NCBI RefSeq assembly: GCF_026210795.1
Contig: NC_089431.1
Location: 4,278,001 to 4,342,000 of the forward strand
Length of the DNA: 64,000 bases
Reading direction: 5' to 3'
Source of the DNA: Rhizophagus irregularis
Taxonomy: Eukaryota > Glomeromycota > Glomeromycetes > Glomerales > Glomeraceae
Part shown: piece after piece, positions 37,201-47,873 of the stretch
Layout of the letters: each line of letters opens with the position of its first letter
Numbering within the stretch: position 1 is the stretch's first letter
Translations under genes and position numbers: made by a program
Notes under the pieces: model-generated
What the model was told of the DNA's origin: nothing
The model's database searches: none
Seen by the model: the letters and a program-made list of their open reading frames with translations, nothing else

Positions 37201-39908
37201 TAACGTTGTATCATCCATAAATGCTGTCACGTTAATTGAAATATCTAATATTTCTTTTTCATCATTCTCTCTATTAATTATTCTTTCTTCATGAAAATTG
37301 TATCCCGTTTCATCTTTAATTTCATTTAATCTACTTAATAGAGTGTCGTAGAAGATTCTCCATAGGATCGGCGACCAGACCTCTCCCTGGTCTATTCCGT
37401 CCTCGACGTGGTAGCTATCTGTTAACTCATTATTAACAAGAATTTTGTTAGATCTATTTAATGAAATATCCATTACTAGATTAATAAAACTATTTGGCAA
37501 TTTGATTCTTTCTAAACTCTTTTTTAGCATTGTCGTGTTGACTGAATCATATGCCTTCGATATGTCCATTAATAATATCCAAGCTTCCTTATTGTAATTA
37601 TTAGCGTCCTCAATTATAGCTTGAATAATTTTTATCGGTTCTAACGTGCTTTCGTTCTTCAACGCCGCGAAGTTCGTATTCATCAATATTTGTTCTCTTG
37701 TTAAAATATCAGTTAATCTATTCACCAGAACTTTAAACCAAATTTTCCTAGCTGTTTCTAGTAATACTATTGGTCTAGTCAAACTCAGGTCTTGATTCCA
37801 GTCGGACCTTGTAGTTTTATTTATTGGGTAAATTATGCCTTTTTTCCAGTCATCTATCGCATTCTCTTCAAGCATGCTATCGTTGATTATTTCTAATAAG
37901 AGTTTTTCGTCAAAGTCTTACTTTTTTTCCAAAAATCGTAAGATATACCACTTTGTCCTGGCGCTTTGTTTGATTTCAGATTGTTTAAAACTGATTCTAG
38001 TTCTTCCATTCTTATAGGTATCATTAAATTTTCATATATATCTTCGTCCACGTCTTCTTTAGGGCTATATATATCTCTCCATTCATGGTTAAATTCTATT
38101 TCGTCTAAATCTATTTCTCTTTTCCTTGTCCATTCTTTATAATGATTTAGGACTCTTGTTTTTATTTCTTTTTGATCTTTTTCGATTGTAATTTTACCTT
38201 TTTCTCTTACTATTAAGCTTGACATATTAATTTTTCCTTTTTTCCTTTCTAGAATCTTATTTATCATTTTACCTATATCTTCTTCTAAGTATAACTCTCT
38301 TTTTCTTATGTTAACTTCTATTTTTTTTTCGGTTATTTGTCCATATAATTTGTCCATTATCTTCTTTCTGTTCTTTTCTCTATCTTTTAGTTCTTTTCTG
38401 AATTCGTGATTTCTTAGTTTGTCTATGTTTAAATTATAATCGTTTCTTTTCTCGAATCTATCATGAGTTTTTATTAATTTGGCTATTTTTATTGCAATAT
38501 AATTGCCTGTATCAGTTGTTCCCCAATTTTCAATCTCTAGATTTTCCTCAAATTCTTTAAAACTATATTTATATTGATCTGCACTTCTATCTCTCCATAA
38601 TTTTGTAACTACTTTATCTACTGCTTTTATTATACTATGTTCTATATTACTTATCTTTTCTAAATGTTCGTATTCGTCTATCCATTTTTCCAGTATTTCT
38701 TCGTTCGTTCTTTCTATGTCGCTAATTGATTCTTTCTCCTTTCTATCATTTCTTTCTCTTTTTATTTCTGTTATTCTTATCTTCTTTTCCTTATTAACTA
38801 TCTCCACTATTTTGTTCCACATTTGATCTCTATTTGAAATTTGTGTCGTATTTTGATCTAGGTCTTCTAATCGTTGTTCTACTTCCTCCGCTATAATGTT
38901 CCAATCTTTTTGATCTAGTTTTATATGTTTTATTTCTTTTCGTATGTTTCTAAGTTTTTTAATTTTGCTTTTCTCTAATTTTTCTTTGATCTTTATTTTG
39001 ATCGTTAGCGCTCTGTGGTCTGTTTTGAAATCTGCTATGTCTAATATTTCATGACTTATAATTTCTTCGAGAACGCCTTCGCTTAAGAAAATGAAATCTA
39101 TTCTGGACGAATATTCTCCACTCCTCCAGGTATCTAGCACATCTTTCTCTGTCGTCAGACATTCGTGAATATCTTGTAAGCCATGTTGTTTGATTGTTGT
39201 GGTAATTGGTTTTTCTCTTTTCTTTTTTCTGTCGTTAGCTGATTCATTGAAATCTCCTAGTATTATCATTTCGTAATCTAAATTCGTTGCCTCGTTCATC
39301 CATTTCGCTAGTTTTGTTTCAATTATTTTAGTTGCTGGTTTGTCATTGTTAGGGTTGTATATTCCTATTATTCTAATGTTCTTTTGGCTTCCTCTAAATA
39401 AAATGTCTACTTTTATCGCGTGTCCATTTATTTTTTCTATTGCGTATCTCCTGTCATTGATTTCTTTTTTTAACAATATTAAAATTCCGTTTTTTGTATT
39501 TTCATTGTTGTAGCTGCTATTGATACATTCGTATGCATTCCAGTCCATGTATATGTGTTTGCCTTTCGATTCTTTAAGCTTCGTTTCGCTGATTATCGCT
39601 ATATCCCATTGTTCTTTGCCCAAGAATTTTCTTATCTCACCCTGTTTAACGTTATCATTCATTCCTCTTACGTTTATACAACCTATTTTTAAATTGTTAT
39701 TTTTATCTTTTATATTTTCTTTTTGTTTTTGATTTTCGTTGATTTCTCTTTTTTTATTTTTTTTCTCTTTTAAAAATTTTATTTTTCTATTTGTGTTTGA
39801 AGCATCTGATCCGTCTCCTTCATCTCCTTTTTCTCCTGTCTCTTCTTCTATTAGTGTGTTTTGATGTGGTTGGCAATCAATAGCGTCTAGCCATTCGACG
39901 CCTATCAT
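34212..39908 (-). pseudogene. LINE ORF2: endonuclease-reverse transcriptase, two frame breaks
   Basis: Frame 1 runs to a stop at 37893 and is open upstream to 40307; ATG 39908 overlaps the end of ORF1 by 32 bp and is the likely start. It holds the APE endonuclease motifs in order: GCINVRGM, ISETKL, GIYNPN, LGDFNE, SRIDFIFLSEG and TDHRAL. A one-base loss near 37905 shifts into the reverse transcriptase (to 35014), with MDISKAYDSV, IDQGEVWSPILWRIFYD and the active site AFMDDTTL. Past it is an RNase H-like region (FFLIIEVKKNKT). A second shift at an A run near 35025 leads to the end part (stop 34212) with CIRCKKYEEDWEHVWIC, a CCHC motif typical of LINE C-termini. The product would nick target DNA and copy the element RNA onto it. 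Confidence 0.9.
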
Positions 39909-41973
39909 TGAATCTACTTCCTTCGTTCCAATCTCTGTCGTAGCTTCTGCTACTGTTGTTATTGTATCCAGTATGTTTTCCTGTATTACGTCCGTTGTTA
40001 TCATGGTCGTAATATTGTTGGTAATATTTTCCTTGTTGGTATCCTCTATATTCAAGTCTTTCAATTTTTCCAATATGATTATCATTGAATCGTCTTCTTG
40101 GGTTTGTGTTTCTTCCTCTATAGTTGGGGCCATTGTATCTGTTGTTATCGTTGTTGTCCTCGTATTGTGATTCGAAATTGAATTTTCCGTCGTTATTATA
40201 TCTGCCGCTTTCTTGTCTGAACGGTCTGTTTTGATTTTCATTTCTATGACTTCTGTGTTCGTTCGTGTTTTTATTGTTGTCATTATTGAAGTAGCATTTG
40301 TTTGCATTGTGATTATTTTTCTTGCAGATATAACATCTTGCTCTGTTATCGAAACTTCTGTTGTAATTTTGTCCTTGGTATCTACTGTTAAATCTTCCTT
40401 GTTGGCGAAAATTACTTCCTTGTTGGCGAAAATTGCTTTGTTGTCTTCCTCCTGATTCTGCCCGAAAAAACCAAGTAAAAATTTGGTCTTTAATTTTTAT
40501 TTTCCTTCCTATCGCTGCTTTTCTTTCTTCTTCGTTGTTAAAATAAACATTCATTTGGTATGATCTTTTGTTTTTGTTATTCGATTTGTACCAATATCTT
40601 GCACCTGTTTGTCTTAGTATTTTGGCCACTTCGAGTTCATCAATTTCATTTGGTATGTCTAGCACGCTTGCACTTATTTTCCCTCTTTGTCTGATCACGT
40701 GGTTTTTATAGTTAATCGGTTCTATTTTTATCATTCTGTTCTTCAAGAGAATTCCCCATGTGTTCATCAGTTCCTCTTCTGTACATCTTATTTCCATAAC
40801 TAGTTTGAGATTGATTTTCCCGTATTGTTTTCCTTGTTGTGATATTTTTTGCATTTTACCTAACTTCCTTTCTACAGCTTCTATTACTTCGTTTATGTCC
40901 ATTTTTTCATCGATTCCTGTTACCGATATCGTGATTGTTTTATATAGTTTGTTGAGCCATTCTAAGTCTCTGAAATTCCCTAGAGTGCCCTTTACTCTTC
41001 CGTCCTCCAAAAAATTATTTTTGGCTGTTTCTGTGAAAAAACCTACGTAGGTATATTCATTACCGTTTTTCATCATTCTTCCTAATGTGTTCATGTGATA
41101 TTCTAGTAGTTTGTTGTTATTTATATATTCGATTATCGATTGGTCTGTTTGTGCGTCCCTGATTTGTGTGGTCAGGAGTCCCGCGAAATATTTCAGATCG
41201 TCGGCTGTTTTGGGTTTGTGCATTGATTCTTTACTTATTCTGGAATTTGCTCCCATGTCGTGATCGGCGGTAAACGCCATCGTAATTGATTGGTGCCTTG
41301 AATATTGAGAGTTTCCATTTTTGATCGTCTCCTGCATTTGTGAGTTTCTATTGGTGTTATGGGGTGTGTCGTTTGTTGATAGGTGTGAGCTTTTGTTGTA
41401 AATATTATATCTCCTTGTCATACTTTGGTTGAAATCTGAAGTGTCACTGGTTGTGTCGCTGTTCGTTTCCCACAGTTGGCCTTCGTTGGAGTCATCGCTC
41501 GCTTCTAAATCTTTTTCTATCATGTCTTTACATTTGTTGTATTTATCCAATTTTTCTTTGTCTTCTTGGTCGACCGAACCTAATTCCGTTACTATTTGGT
41601 GTTTTTTCATTGTCGAGTTCTTGAAATAATATTCTTCTTTTAGCTTCCAATTTTCTTCCATCATTCTTATCTGTTCGTTCATTTCTATATGTTTTTGTTC
41701 AAGCATTTCGTTGTTGACGTTTTTGTATTCCTCCATATATCTTGTGAACTCTTGGTTGCGTATGTTGTTGTGTTCGTCTATGCATATCGTAATAATACCT
41801 CTAATAAAGCAACCTAAGGTTACGTCTTCTGCCCCTAAAAATTCTGCTAAGTCTTTGTCCGTTTGAGTTATTTCCATTCCTGCGTTTGTTAGTATTGTAT
41901 TTCGCTCTTCGACGCTTTTTTGGGCGTATCCTTCTAAGGCTATAAATTTTTCTCTTGACGGTGTTATACCCAT
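39877..41973 (-). CDS. LINE ORF1 nucleic-acid-binding protein
   Basis: The 698-aa frame is intact. Residues about 75-125 form a likely coiled coil (EQIRMMEENWKLKEEYY), which in other LINE ORF1 proteins drives trimer formation. The middle (about 265-510) is mixed alpha/beta and may be RRM-like. At about 547-560 lies one CCHC zinc knuckle, CYICKKNNHNANKC (C-x2-C-x4-H-x4-C). The last 140 residues are an Asn/Arg/Gly/Tyr-rich disordered tail (RNENQNRPFRQESGRYNND). It coats the element RNA in ribonucleoprotein particles. It ends within the beginning of ORF2, so ORF2 translation probably depends on reinitiation. Confidence 0.9.
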   Translation of the reverse strand: MGITPSREKFIALEGYAQKSVEERNTILTNAGMEITQTDKDLAEFLGAEDVTLGCFIRGIITICIDEHNNIRNQEFTRYMEEYKNVNNEMLEQKHIEMNEQIRMMEENWKLKEEYYFKNSTMKKHQIVTELGSVDQEDKEKLDKYNKCKDMIEKDLEASDDSNEGQLWETNSDTTSDTSDFNQSMTRRYNIYNKSSHLSTNDTPHNTNRNSQMQETIKNGNSQYSRHQSITMAFTADHDMGANSRISKESMHKPKTADDLKYFAGLLTTQIRDAQTDQSIIEYINNNKLLEYHMNTLGRMMKNGNEYTYVGFFTETAKNNFLEDGRVKGTLGNFRDLEWLNKLYKTITISVTGIDEKMDINEVIEAVERKLGKMQKISQQGKQYGKINLKLVMEIRCTEEELMNTWGILLKNRMIKIEPINYKNHVIRQRGKISASVLDIPNEIDELEVAKILRQTGARYWYKSNNKNKRSYQMNVYFNNEEERKAAIGRKIKIKDQIFTWFFRAESGGRQQSNFRQQGSNFRQQGRFNSRYQGQNYNRSFDNRARCYICKKNNHNANKCYFNNDNNKNTNEHRSHRNENQNRPFRQESGRYNNDGKFNFESQYEDNNDNNRYNGPNYRGRNTNPRRRFNDNHIGKIERLEYRGYQQGKYYQQYYDHDNNGRNTGKHTGYNNNSSRSYDRDWNEGSRFNDRRRMARRY

Positions 41974-42051
41974 TTTACCGTTGTTTGTGTGTTGCTGCGG
42001 AATTCTATGTAAATCGGTTTATGCAGGAGAGAGTCCTTAATTTTTAATAAT

Positions 42052-43192
42052 AATAGAATCATTAACAGCAATAAATATATAGCTGATAGTATATATGTTG
42101 TGAGATGATGCCGGCCTACATTATCAGCCCAATATTGCCCAATATTTTAATGCCTTAAGTGTGTTGGCCAGCATTATTAGGCCAGCCGTCATCTGATGAC
42201 GTCAGCTGTTAGTTGACGCAAATCGGCATCTGACGCCATATATCGCACGATCTCGCTTTCATGGTTCTAAACTTGTGAAGGAAAATGAAAATGAGAAAAA
42301 AGAATAGTACTATATATCCTTTGGGGTTTTCATTTTGACAAAATCAATGATTGACATTCACGTGAGTACAAACCTTACGACTGCGGTAATCGGCATGTAC
42401 AGTATAGAAATTTCTGCCAAGGGAAAATTTTCTGAATATTTTAAAATTCAAAAACTCCATCAATTCACATGTACACAGTAAGATTGGCTTGAGAAACTTT
42501 TCTTTTGTGCTTAATTTTATTGAACACACGTTCCTTGAGATATAAGACATCTTTTTATATCGTGAAGTTGATACGGACTCTATTCACTCTTTATTCCGAT
42601 TCAAAAAAATAGACGTTAATGGTCTACAAATTATTAACCAAATATAAGCTATTTATTTGCCGATCCGAACTTTATTTTATCTTTTCTTTTTTTATAGGAC
42701 AACAAGAAAAAATTGTATAAAAAGGGCGAGAAAAGGAATATGAAAGGAAACGAAATAAGGAACTTTCTTTCACAAAGTATCATCAATGAATTTTTAAATG
42801 GATTATAGTCGAAGGCTTATTCATCATAAATATTATAACTACCAATGAAAGAACTACGATTCTATATCAGTTATATATATATATATTTTGATGATAAATA
42901 AAAATTGGCACCTCATAGACGAACCTTACAAGTGATCAAAATGAACGGAAAGATGAACCTTATTTATTTTAACCTAATTACATGCAGAAATTGGTTGGTC
43001 ACTCACCCATAATAAATTTTAATGGTAAAGTTTTAAGTTATCAAAAAGAATTTAAAAATTTTATAATTAAATTTGCGTATATTAATGAAAGGAACATTCG
43101 CTCAATCTTTTATCCGAAAAAAAAGTTGGTTTGCGCGGATATTAAATGAATATTACGCTCGTAAATTTACAAATCAAAAGATGTTTTTCTAG
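42052..43192. other. Non-coding stretch
   Basis: A G+C-richer segment (42110-42245) has palindromic words: GGCCTACATTATCAGCC facing GGCCTAATAATGCTGGCC, and TGACGTCA at 42198. These look like the core of an old inverted-repeat element. No gene is visible. Confidence 0.35.
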
Positions 43193-43457
43193 CCCTATAA
43201 AAAAAGAATGTCCGGAAATTGTAGCTGAAAACGTCCGGAAAATGTTTATTTGTCTGGAATATGTCCGGAATATTGCAATATTCCGGACGTTGGAAAATTT
43301 CCATTTTCCGGAAAATGTCCAGAAAATGTCTAGGAGGGTTCAGACCCAGCGTCCAGAAAGTGTCCGGAATATTGCAATTTTCTGGACGTTTTCCGGACAC
43401 ACGGACATTTTCCGGATGTTTTTAGCTACAATTTCCGGACATTTTTTTTTTACAGGG
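43193..43457. mobile_element. Foldback MITE built from CCGGAAAATGT-like words
   Basis: The left end CCCTATAAAAAAAGAATGTC pairs with the right end GACATTTTTTTTTTACAGGG. Pairing continues inward through CCGGAAATTGTAGCT on one side and AGCTACAATTTCCGG on the other, and beyond. The whole 265 bp is nearly a single hairpin with many TCCGGA words. TAG flanks both sides (43190-43192 and 43458-43460), a possible 3-bp target duplication as in PIF/Harbinger or CACTA elements. ORFs on either strand inside it are artefacts of the palindrome. Confidence 0.8.
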
Positions 43458-43458
43458 T

Positions 43459-44640
43459 AGGTCGTTTATGAGCATAAGCAAGAATACGCGTAACAATACA
43501 AAGAGTCAAAAACCTAATAACACTACTTGATTATCAATGTAAAGTCATCATTACTTTAATACTAGCTAATAATTCTTAAATTTATATTTTAATCTCTCTT
43601 TTATACTTTAGGGACCATGAGTTTGTCTATGGCTTATTAATAATTTGTATTTCTTAGTTGAAACAAATGTTCACATATTACAGCAAATTTGTTGCTTTTA
43701 AAGTATATCAAATTTACAGTATTAACCATAGAGAAGTAAATCGTCAATACAGTACTACGTAACCTTCTTTAGAAGAATGAAAAATTAAATGCTTGATATC
43801 AAACAATTAAGAAAATAAATTTTTGCGTTGGGTTATTTACTATTATTATTGGTAAATAAATAAATCAAGTGGTCATAACCAAATTATATTATATATTATA
43901 AAATAACATTATTTATGCTTTAAAAAATCGAATTGAATGAACCAGAGAAAAAATTAATAACCATAAAATGAAATTTGTTTCGTAGATTTTACATTCAATA
44001 ATTTAAAATTATTATCACAATATAACAAAATAATCAAATAATTTTTTTTAGCTAAAGTTGATTCAACATGATCATATTGTACATAATAAATGTAATGATA
44101 CTAGCTTTTTTTTTAAAAAGTTATTCCATTTTACAGTATATATTATAAACGATTGATCAATTATTATTAGTGTCACTTTTATTATCCATATTCTTTTGTT
44201 GTATTGATCGTTCATTGGTCCTAAATATATTTATTATTTGAAAATGAAACAAAGAATCTATCGTTCGTTACTCATCGAAGTCACAATATTTTCAATTTCG
44301 ATTAACTCAGTAATCGAAAAAATTAAAATGTCTTATATGATTTTCGAATGATAATTATTTTGATAATATTTTATCCGTATAATGATTGTTAAATAAAAGT
44401 AACAATATATTATAAAACCAATCATGAAACACACACGTTTCAAACGACTACGAAACGCCTAAATGAGAATTAGATCAAGCGAGGTTTTGTAATACTGTAA
44501 TAAATAATAAAGGAACTAATTTTAGAACTCTTTTAAAAATAAATTTTATAATAGACCATATTCATTTTAAAATCAATATCGATGAATAATAGATAGTTCT
44601 CGAATTTGAATCCAATTTAGAGTATATAACGTCATAATGT
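43459..44640. other. Non-coding A+T-rich stretch
   Basis: I see no gene, repeat or motif that can be supported. Confidence 0.4.
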
Positions 44641-44649
44641 GACACGAAA

Positions 44650-45093
44650 GCACGTCTGAAATGTGTGTCAGGTTGACGGCGCAGTGTGGCGCAGTAATTC
44701 AAAAAAATCTAAGTTGAAGATTTTCTTTTTAATGTAATGCTTTCAAATTTACACATTAGATGTATTTTCATCTGTTTTACAAAATTCACTTATAAATGGA
44801 AGGAGGATTTGGACGTAGATTTTGACTTTAGTATATAACAACTGATTTTATCGTCTTTGCCGATCATTTCCAAAATTGGATTTGTCAAAAAAAACGCTTT
44901 TTGTTAAATAACTCGAAAATGGCCTTCTAAACCGCCAGTATATACTCTAAGTAAATTTGCAGAGCGGACGAAAATACATCTAGTGCAGTAATTTAAAGGT
45001 TTTATTTTAAATAAAAAAATTGCAATTTAATTTTTTTTGGAAAAATCGCTGCGCCACACTGCGCCGTCAACCTGACACACATTTCAGATGTGC
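44650..45093. mobile_element. MULE-type MITE with 45-bp inverted ends
   Basis: The ends 44650-44694 and 45049-45093 are inverted copies of 45 bp with one mismatch (outer word GCACGTCTGAAATGTGTGTC). They are flanked by the perfect 9-bp direct repeat GACACGAAA (44641-44649 and 45094-45102). A 9-bp duplication with long terminal repeats is the signature of Mutator-like elements. The 444-bp interior is non-coding and itself partly palindromic (TTACACATTAGATGTATTTT near 44750 facing AAAATACATCTAGTGCAGTAA-like sequence near 44970). Confidence 0.88.
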
Positions 45094-45576
45094 GACACGA
45101 AAGATTCAAAAAATGTTTGGATGATTATTTTTAAACATTTGATGTCTTTTTTTGGATTTATTCACTAAAAATACAATCACATATTAAATATTTCTATTTC
45201 TCGATTTTTTTGTTTTTCATAATTATCATAATAGATATTTATAACGGAAAATGTTACACGTTTCAAGTATCGTATTATTCACTTTTTTAGGTTATTACTT
45301 ATTACATAAATAGGGATTAAACGTTTGAGTACATATTATCAAGAACTAGTAATTGTTGCAAAATAACCTAAAAATGTTATAGCGATAACAAAAATTAAAA
45401 TGCTTAATGCATTTTTATTTCAAAAAAGGTTAAGTAATAATATACATATTACGAAAAAAACAATATTTATTTTTTAGAATAATATGAAGTGCTTTCTTTT
45501 AATGGTATCAATTATTAGTTTTATGATTTATACAACAATAATTGATATCCGTGTATATATACTGTATATGTAAAAT

Positions 45577-45590
45577 TATTAGGGGTTAGA
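45577..45590 (+). repeat. Direct repeat bounding the orphan island (left copy)
   Basis: The 14-mer TATTAGGGGTTAGA occurs here and at 47860-47873 in the same orientation. It resembles two telomere units (TTAGGG). The two copies enclose the degenerate coding island at 45.6-47.9 kb. It may be a target duplication, an end motif of the inserted unit, or coincidence. Confidence 0.5.
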
Positions 45591-45889
45591 TTTTATTTTT
45601 ATTTTATTTTTATTATATAGACATCGGATCCGGGACTACCCGTAAATACTGTCAGGGGTGAAGTGGTTCATCACTATTCAAAATTGTACGGTTGATTTTG
45701 GAGGTTATAAATAACCAATAAAATTGATGTAGGCGTAAAAAAAGAGCATTACTATATATAAAAAAACATAAAGAAAGGTTCATTACAAATGTAAAGTAAA
45801 AAAAAAATCTATCTATAAAACTAATTATATAAAGTAAAACGATCCACTGGGGAACCTAAACCAGTAGGGCGTTAAGGTCCGAGTATCCA
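45591..45889. other. Left margin of the orphan island
   Basis: A G+C-richer segment (45622-45700) reads like worn coding or structured DNA but has no stable frame. At 45842-45872 a short hairpin is formed by ACTGG and CCAGT. Confidence 0.35.
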
Positions 45890-47060
45890 TTATGTATCCG
45901 AGGCGAAATCGTCCTCGGGGCACGGAGTTTTGCGTTTTAGCGAGGAATGGAGTTCTGGGAGACGCTTGTAGTTAATTCTACCAGGTGAATATGCGTCAAT
46001 ATCAGTATCGTAATGAGGTTGATTAACATCAATGACTGAAGAGTAAGGTATATTGAAATCTCTGAACATTTTCGCCAACAGAGCCTTCCTCAATGTGAGT
46101 TTGGGTGGATTTTCGGGTTTTTTAATTGTCGAGTTCCTTATTAGACTCGACTAAAATTGACATTTCTTTGTGGTAAATGTCTTGGTAAAGTGTAAGATCA
46201 CGTACAATGTTGAATTTTCTAGTTTTAGCACGTTCGGCTTTCTCATGATTATATTTGAGATCTCTTAATCTGTTCACGAATGCAGAAGAACCCGGTGTAA
46301 GCTCTAGCCCGGCCCTTGAGTATAAAGGACCATCGGGAACGAAAGGCAATAAGTCATCAGGTATGATCAGAATTGACAGAAACAGAGGTGTTTTTAATTG
46401 TTGATGATGGTGGAGGAGCTACATAATACGTCTTTTTGTTACTTGGTGTCTTCCACCCAGCTTTATCGTGAGCTTGTCTAAGTTGAATGGGTTTTTGCAG
46501 GAAAGCTGGAGTACCCGTTACAATGAGGTTTTCTTTTGTGAGTATATCGGCTTGTGCTTGTCTGGGACAAAAGGCAATAAATCATCGGGAATTCCTGGAA
46601 TTTTTGCCCTTACAATGGGGGGAGGAGTTGATTTTTCTTTCTCAGGTGGTGAGATTAAATGAACAGGTGTACGGTAGAGATAATGTTGACCAATAGGCAG
46701 AGTAGGTTTAACACGATATTGTAAATGTTTCAATGGTTTTCTAATGGATTGTTGATCCAAAAAGAGGAAGCGGTATTTCTTTGCTTGTATTAATTTTTCT
46801 TAAAGACAGAGCTTTCTTGACCTCTTTAGAACTTGATGATGTTGATGTTGAAATCGTTTTAGTCGTGAAAATACGTCTGCAGGCACGTTGAAATCTTTCC
46901 TGCTGCTTTAGCGCTGTCTTAGGGTTCTTTGAAGGAAAAGGTCGTAAATTTTCTATGCGTTTACTATACATGTTACGATAAGCGGACGAGTACATCCTCA
47001 CGTCATGTAGCCTGAAGTTGACTACTGTAGTGTAAGAGATGCCTAAGCGTTGAGAAAAGA
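45890..47060 (-). pseudogene. Orphan degenerate coding region, possibly virus-like
   Basis: The minus strand carries consecutive protein-like blocks in alternating frames: 47060-46741 (RMYSSAYRNMYSKRIENLRP), 46760-46518 (YRVKPTLPIGQHYLYRTPVH, then IPDDLLPFVPDKH), 46500-46370, 46349-46122 (FVPDGPLYSRAGLELTPGSS, then RLRDLKYNHEKAERAKT), and 46093-45890 (DVNQPHYDTDIDAYSPGR, stop 45890). The phrase DDLLPFVPD occurs twice, implying an internal duplication. Codon content differs from the A+T-rich surroundings. Block four resembles, in spacing only, the calcium loop and HDxxY helix of capsid-associated phospholipase A2 domains of small DNA viruses, but the catalytic His is Arg. The resemblance is weak and my identification is tentative. 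Confidence 0.4.
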
Positions 47061-47099
47061 TTAATTTTTATATTTAACGCGCCAAGCGTCAAATTGATT

Positions 47100-47713
47100 C
47101 TGTGCGTGACCAGCTTTAGAATTATTGAAATGAGGTTTGATTTTTGATTTCTCTAATCCACGTCGCTGCCCTCGCACAGGAGAACGGTAAACCTTTAAGT
47201 ATTTTGATGCGAAACGCAGGCATGCCTGTTATTTGACATGATAATAGGACTAGGAATGTTGCATCTAGAATAGGTGCTAGGATCGGAGTTATCGGATCCG
47301 GAGTATTTGCATGGTATAAATATGCCGAAGTAAAAGCGATAACTTTTGTAAGAAAATTTGAAGAAGGTCTTTGAAGAAGTATTGCGGCGGTTTTTTTGCC
47401 TGCCACGCGATTTGATGATGTCAATTCTATCCAATAATTTTGAACGAATAAAACAGAAGTATTTGGTTGTATACGTTTTTCAGATCTAAAAGTTTTATTT
47501 TTTGAGCCGATCTAATTCCAAACACCAATGATATCCATCTGAGGAAATCATAAATCCTGTTGTAACCGCTCGATTAGATCTGGTCACGTGAATTTTTTTA
47601 GTGAAACGAGAAAAGAATTTTGCACTGTTTGAGGGAAAGTATTTTTTGGAAAAAAAGAGGAAGCTGAACCGTCTGGTAAAAACTTCCGTGGAACGGTTGT
47701 AGTGTCCGTCCAC
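47100..47713 (-). pseudogene. Second part of the orphan coding island
   Basis: From ATG 47713 the minus strand reads about 43 codons (FLPDGSASSFFPKN) to a stop, then changes frame (SNRAVTTGFMISSDGYHWCL), then at 47424-47122 is open for 100 codons (FLTKVIAFTSAYLYHANTPD). The plus strand is also open here, with VASRIGARIGVIGSGVFAW, so the coding strand is not certain. No domain is recognised. It lies upstream of the blocks at 45890-47060 and has the same unusual base composition, so it is probably part of the same inserted unit. Confidence 0.3.
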
Positions 47714-47789
47714 ATCTCTCTCAAAGGTCAGAATAGTTTAAAGTGTAAGAGGAGGCCTTTCCGTTGAGGCCACCCCGTGGTCCTCACTC

Positions 47790-47817
47790 CTCAAAAAAAA
47801 TTTTTTTTTTTTTTGAG
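47790..47817. repeat. A/T hairpin at the right edge of the orphan island
   Basis: CTCAAAAAAAA faces TTTTTTTTGAG across six T. It follows a G+C-rich block (47745-47790) containing GAGGCCTTTCCGTTGAGGCC. It might be a terminal structure of the inserted unit or a transcription-end signal. Confidence 0.45.
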
Positions 47818-47873
47818 AGAAAATTTAACGCTTACTGCGGATTATTAGAGAGTTTCATCTATTAGGGGTTAGA

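Larger units (their letters stand above)
34001..42036 (-). mobile_element. Full-length LINE retrotransposon
   Basis: The element lies on the minus strand. Its 3' end is a run of 23 A (T on plus, 34001-34023) and its 5' end is at 42036. A perfect 15-bp target duplication TTAATTTTTAATAAT flanks it at 33986-34000 and 42037-42051. The 5' leader is only 63 bp before the ORF1 start at 41973. ORF1 encodes a nucleic-acid-binding protein with a zinc knuckle; ORF2 encodes an APE-type endonuclease, reverse transcriptase and a C-terminal Cys/His motif. Only two single-base frame breaks occur, both in or beside short runs. At 8,036 bp with intact ends it appears recently transposed. Confidence 0.95.

Noticed and set aside
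39908-40307. ORF2 starting at 40307
   Set aside because: That part overlaps ORF1 and reads as a Thr-rich shadow; the ATG at 39908 near the ORF1 stop is more likely.
34237-40455. Many plus-strand ORFs of 60-114 codons
   Set aside because: They are antisense shadows of the LINE ORFs, rich in Phe, Leu and Ser.
42085-42245. CRE-like TGACGTCA as a regulatory site
   Set aside because: It lies in a palindromic G+C-rich block with no gene nearby, so it is more likely part of an old inverted-repeat element.
43146-43460. 104- and 77-codon ORFs on both strands
   Set aside because: Both are products of the palindromic MITE at 43193-43457; the same words read in either direction.
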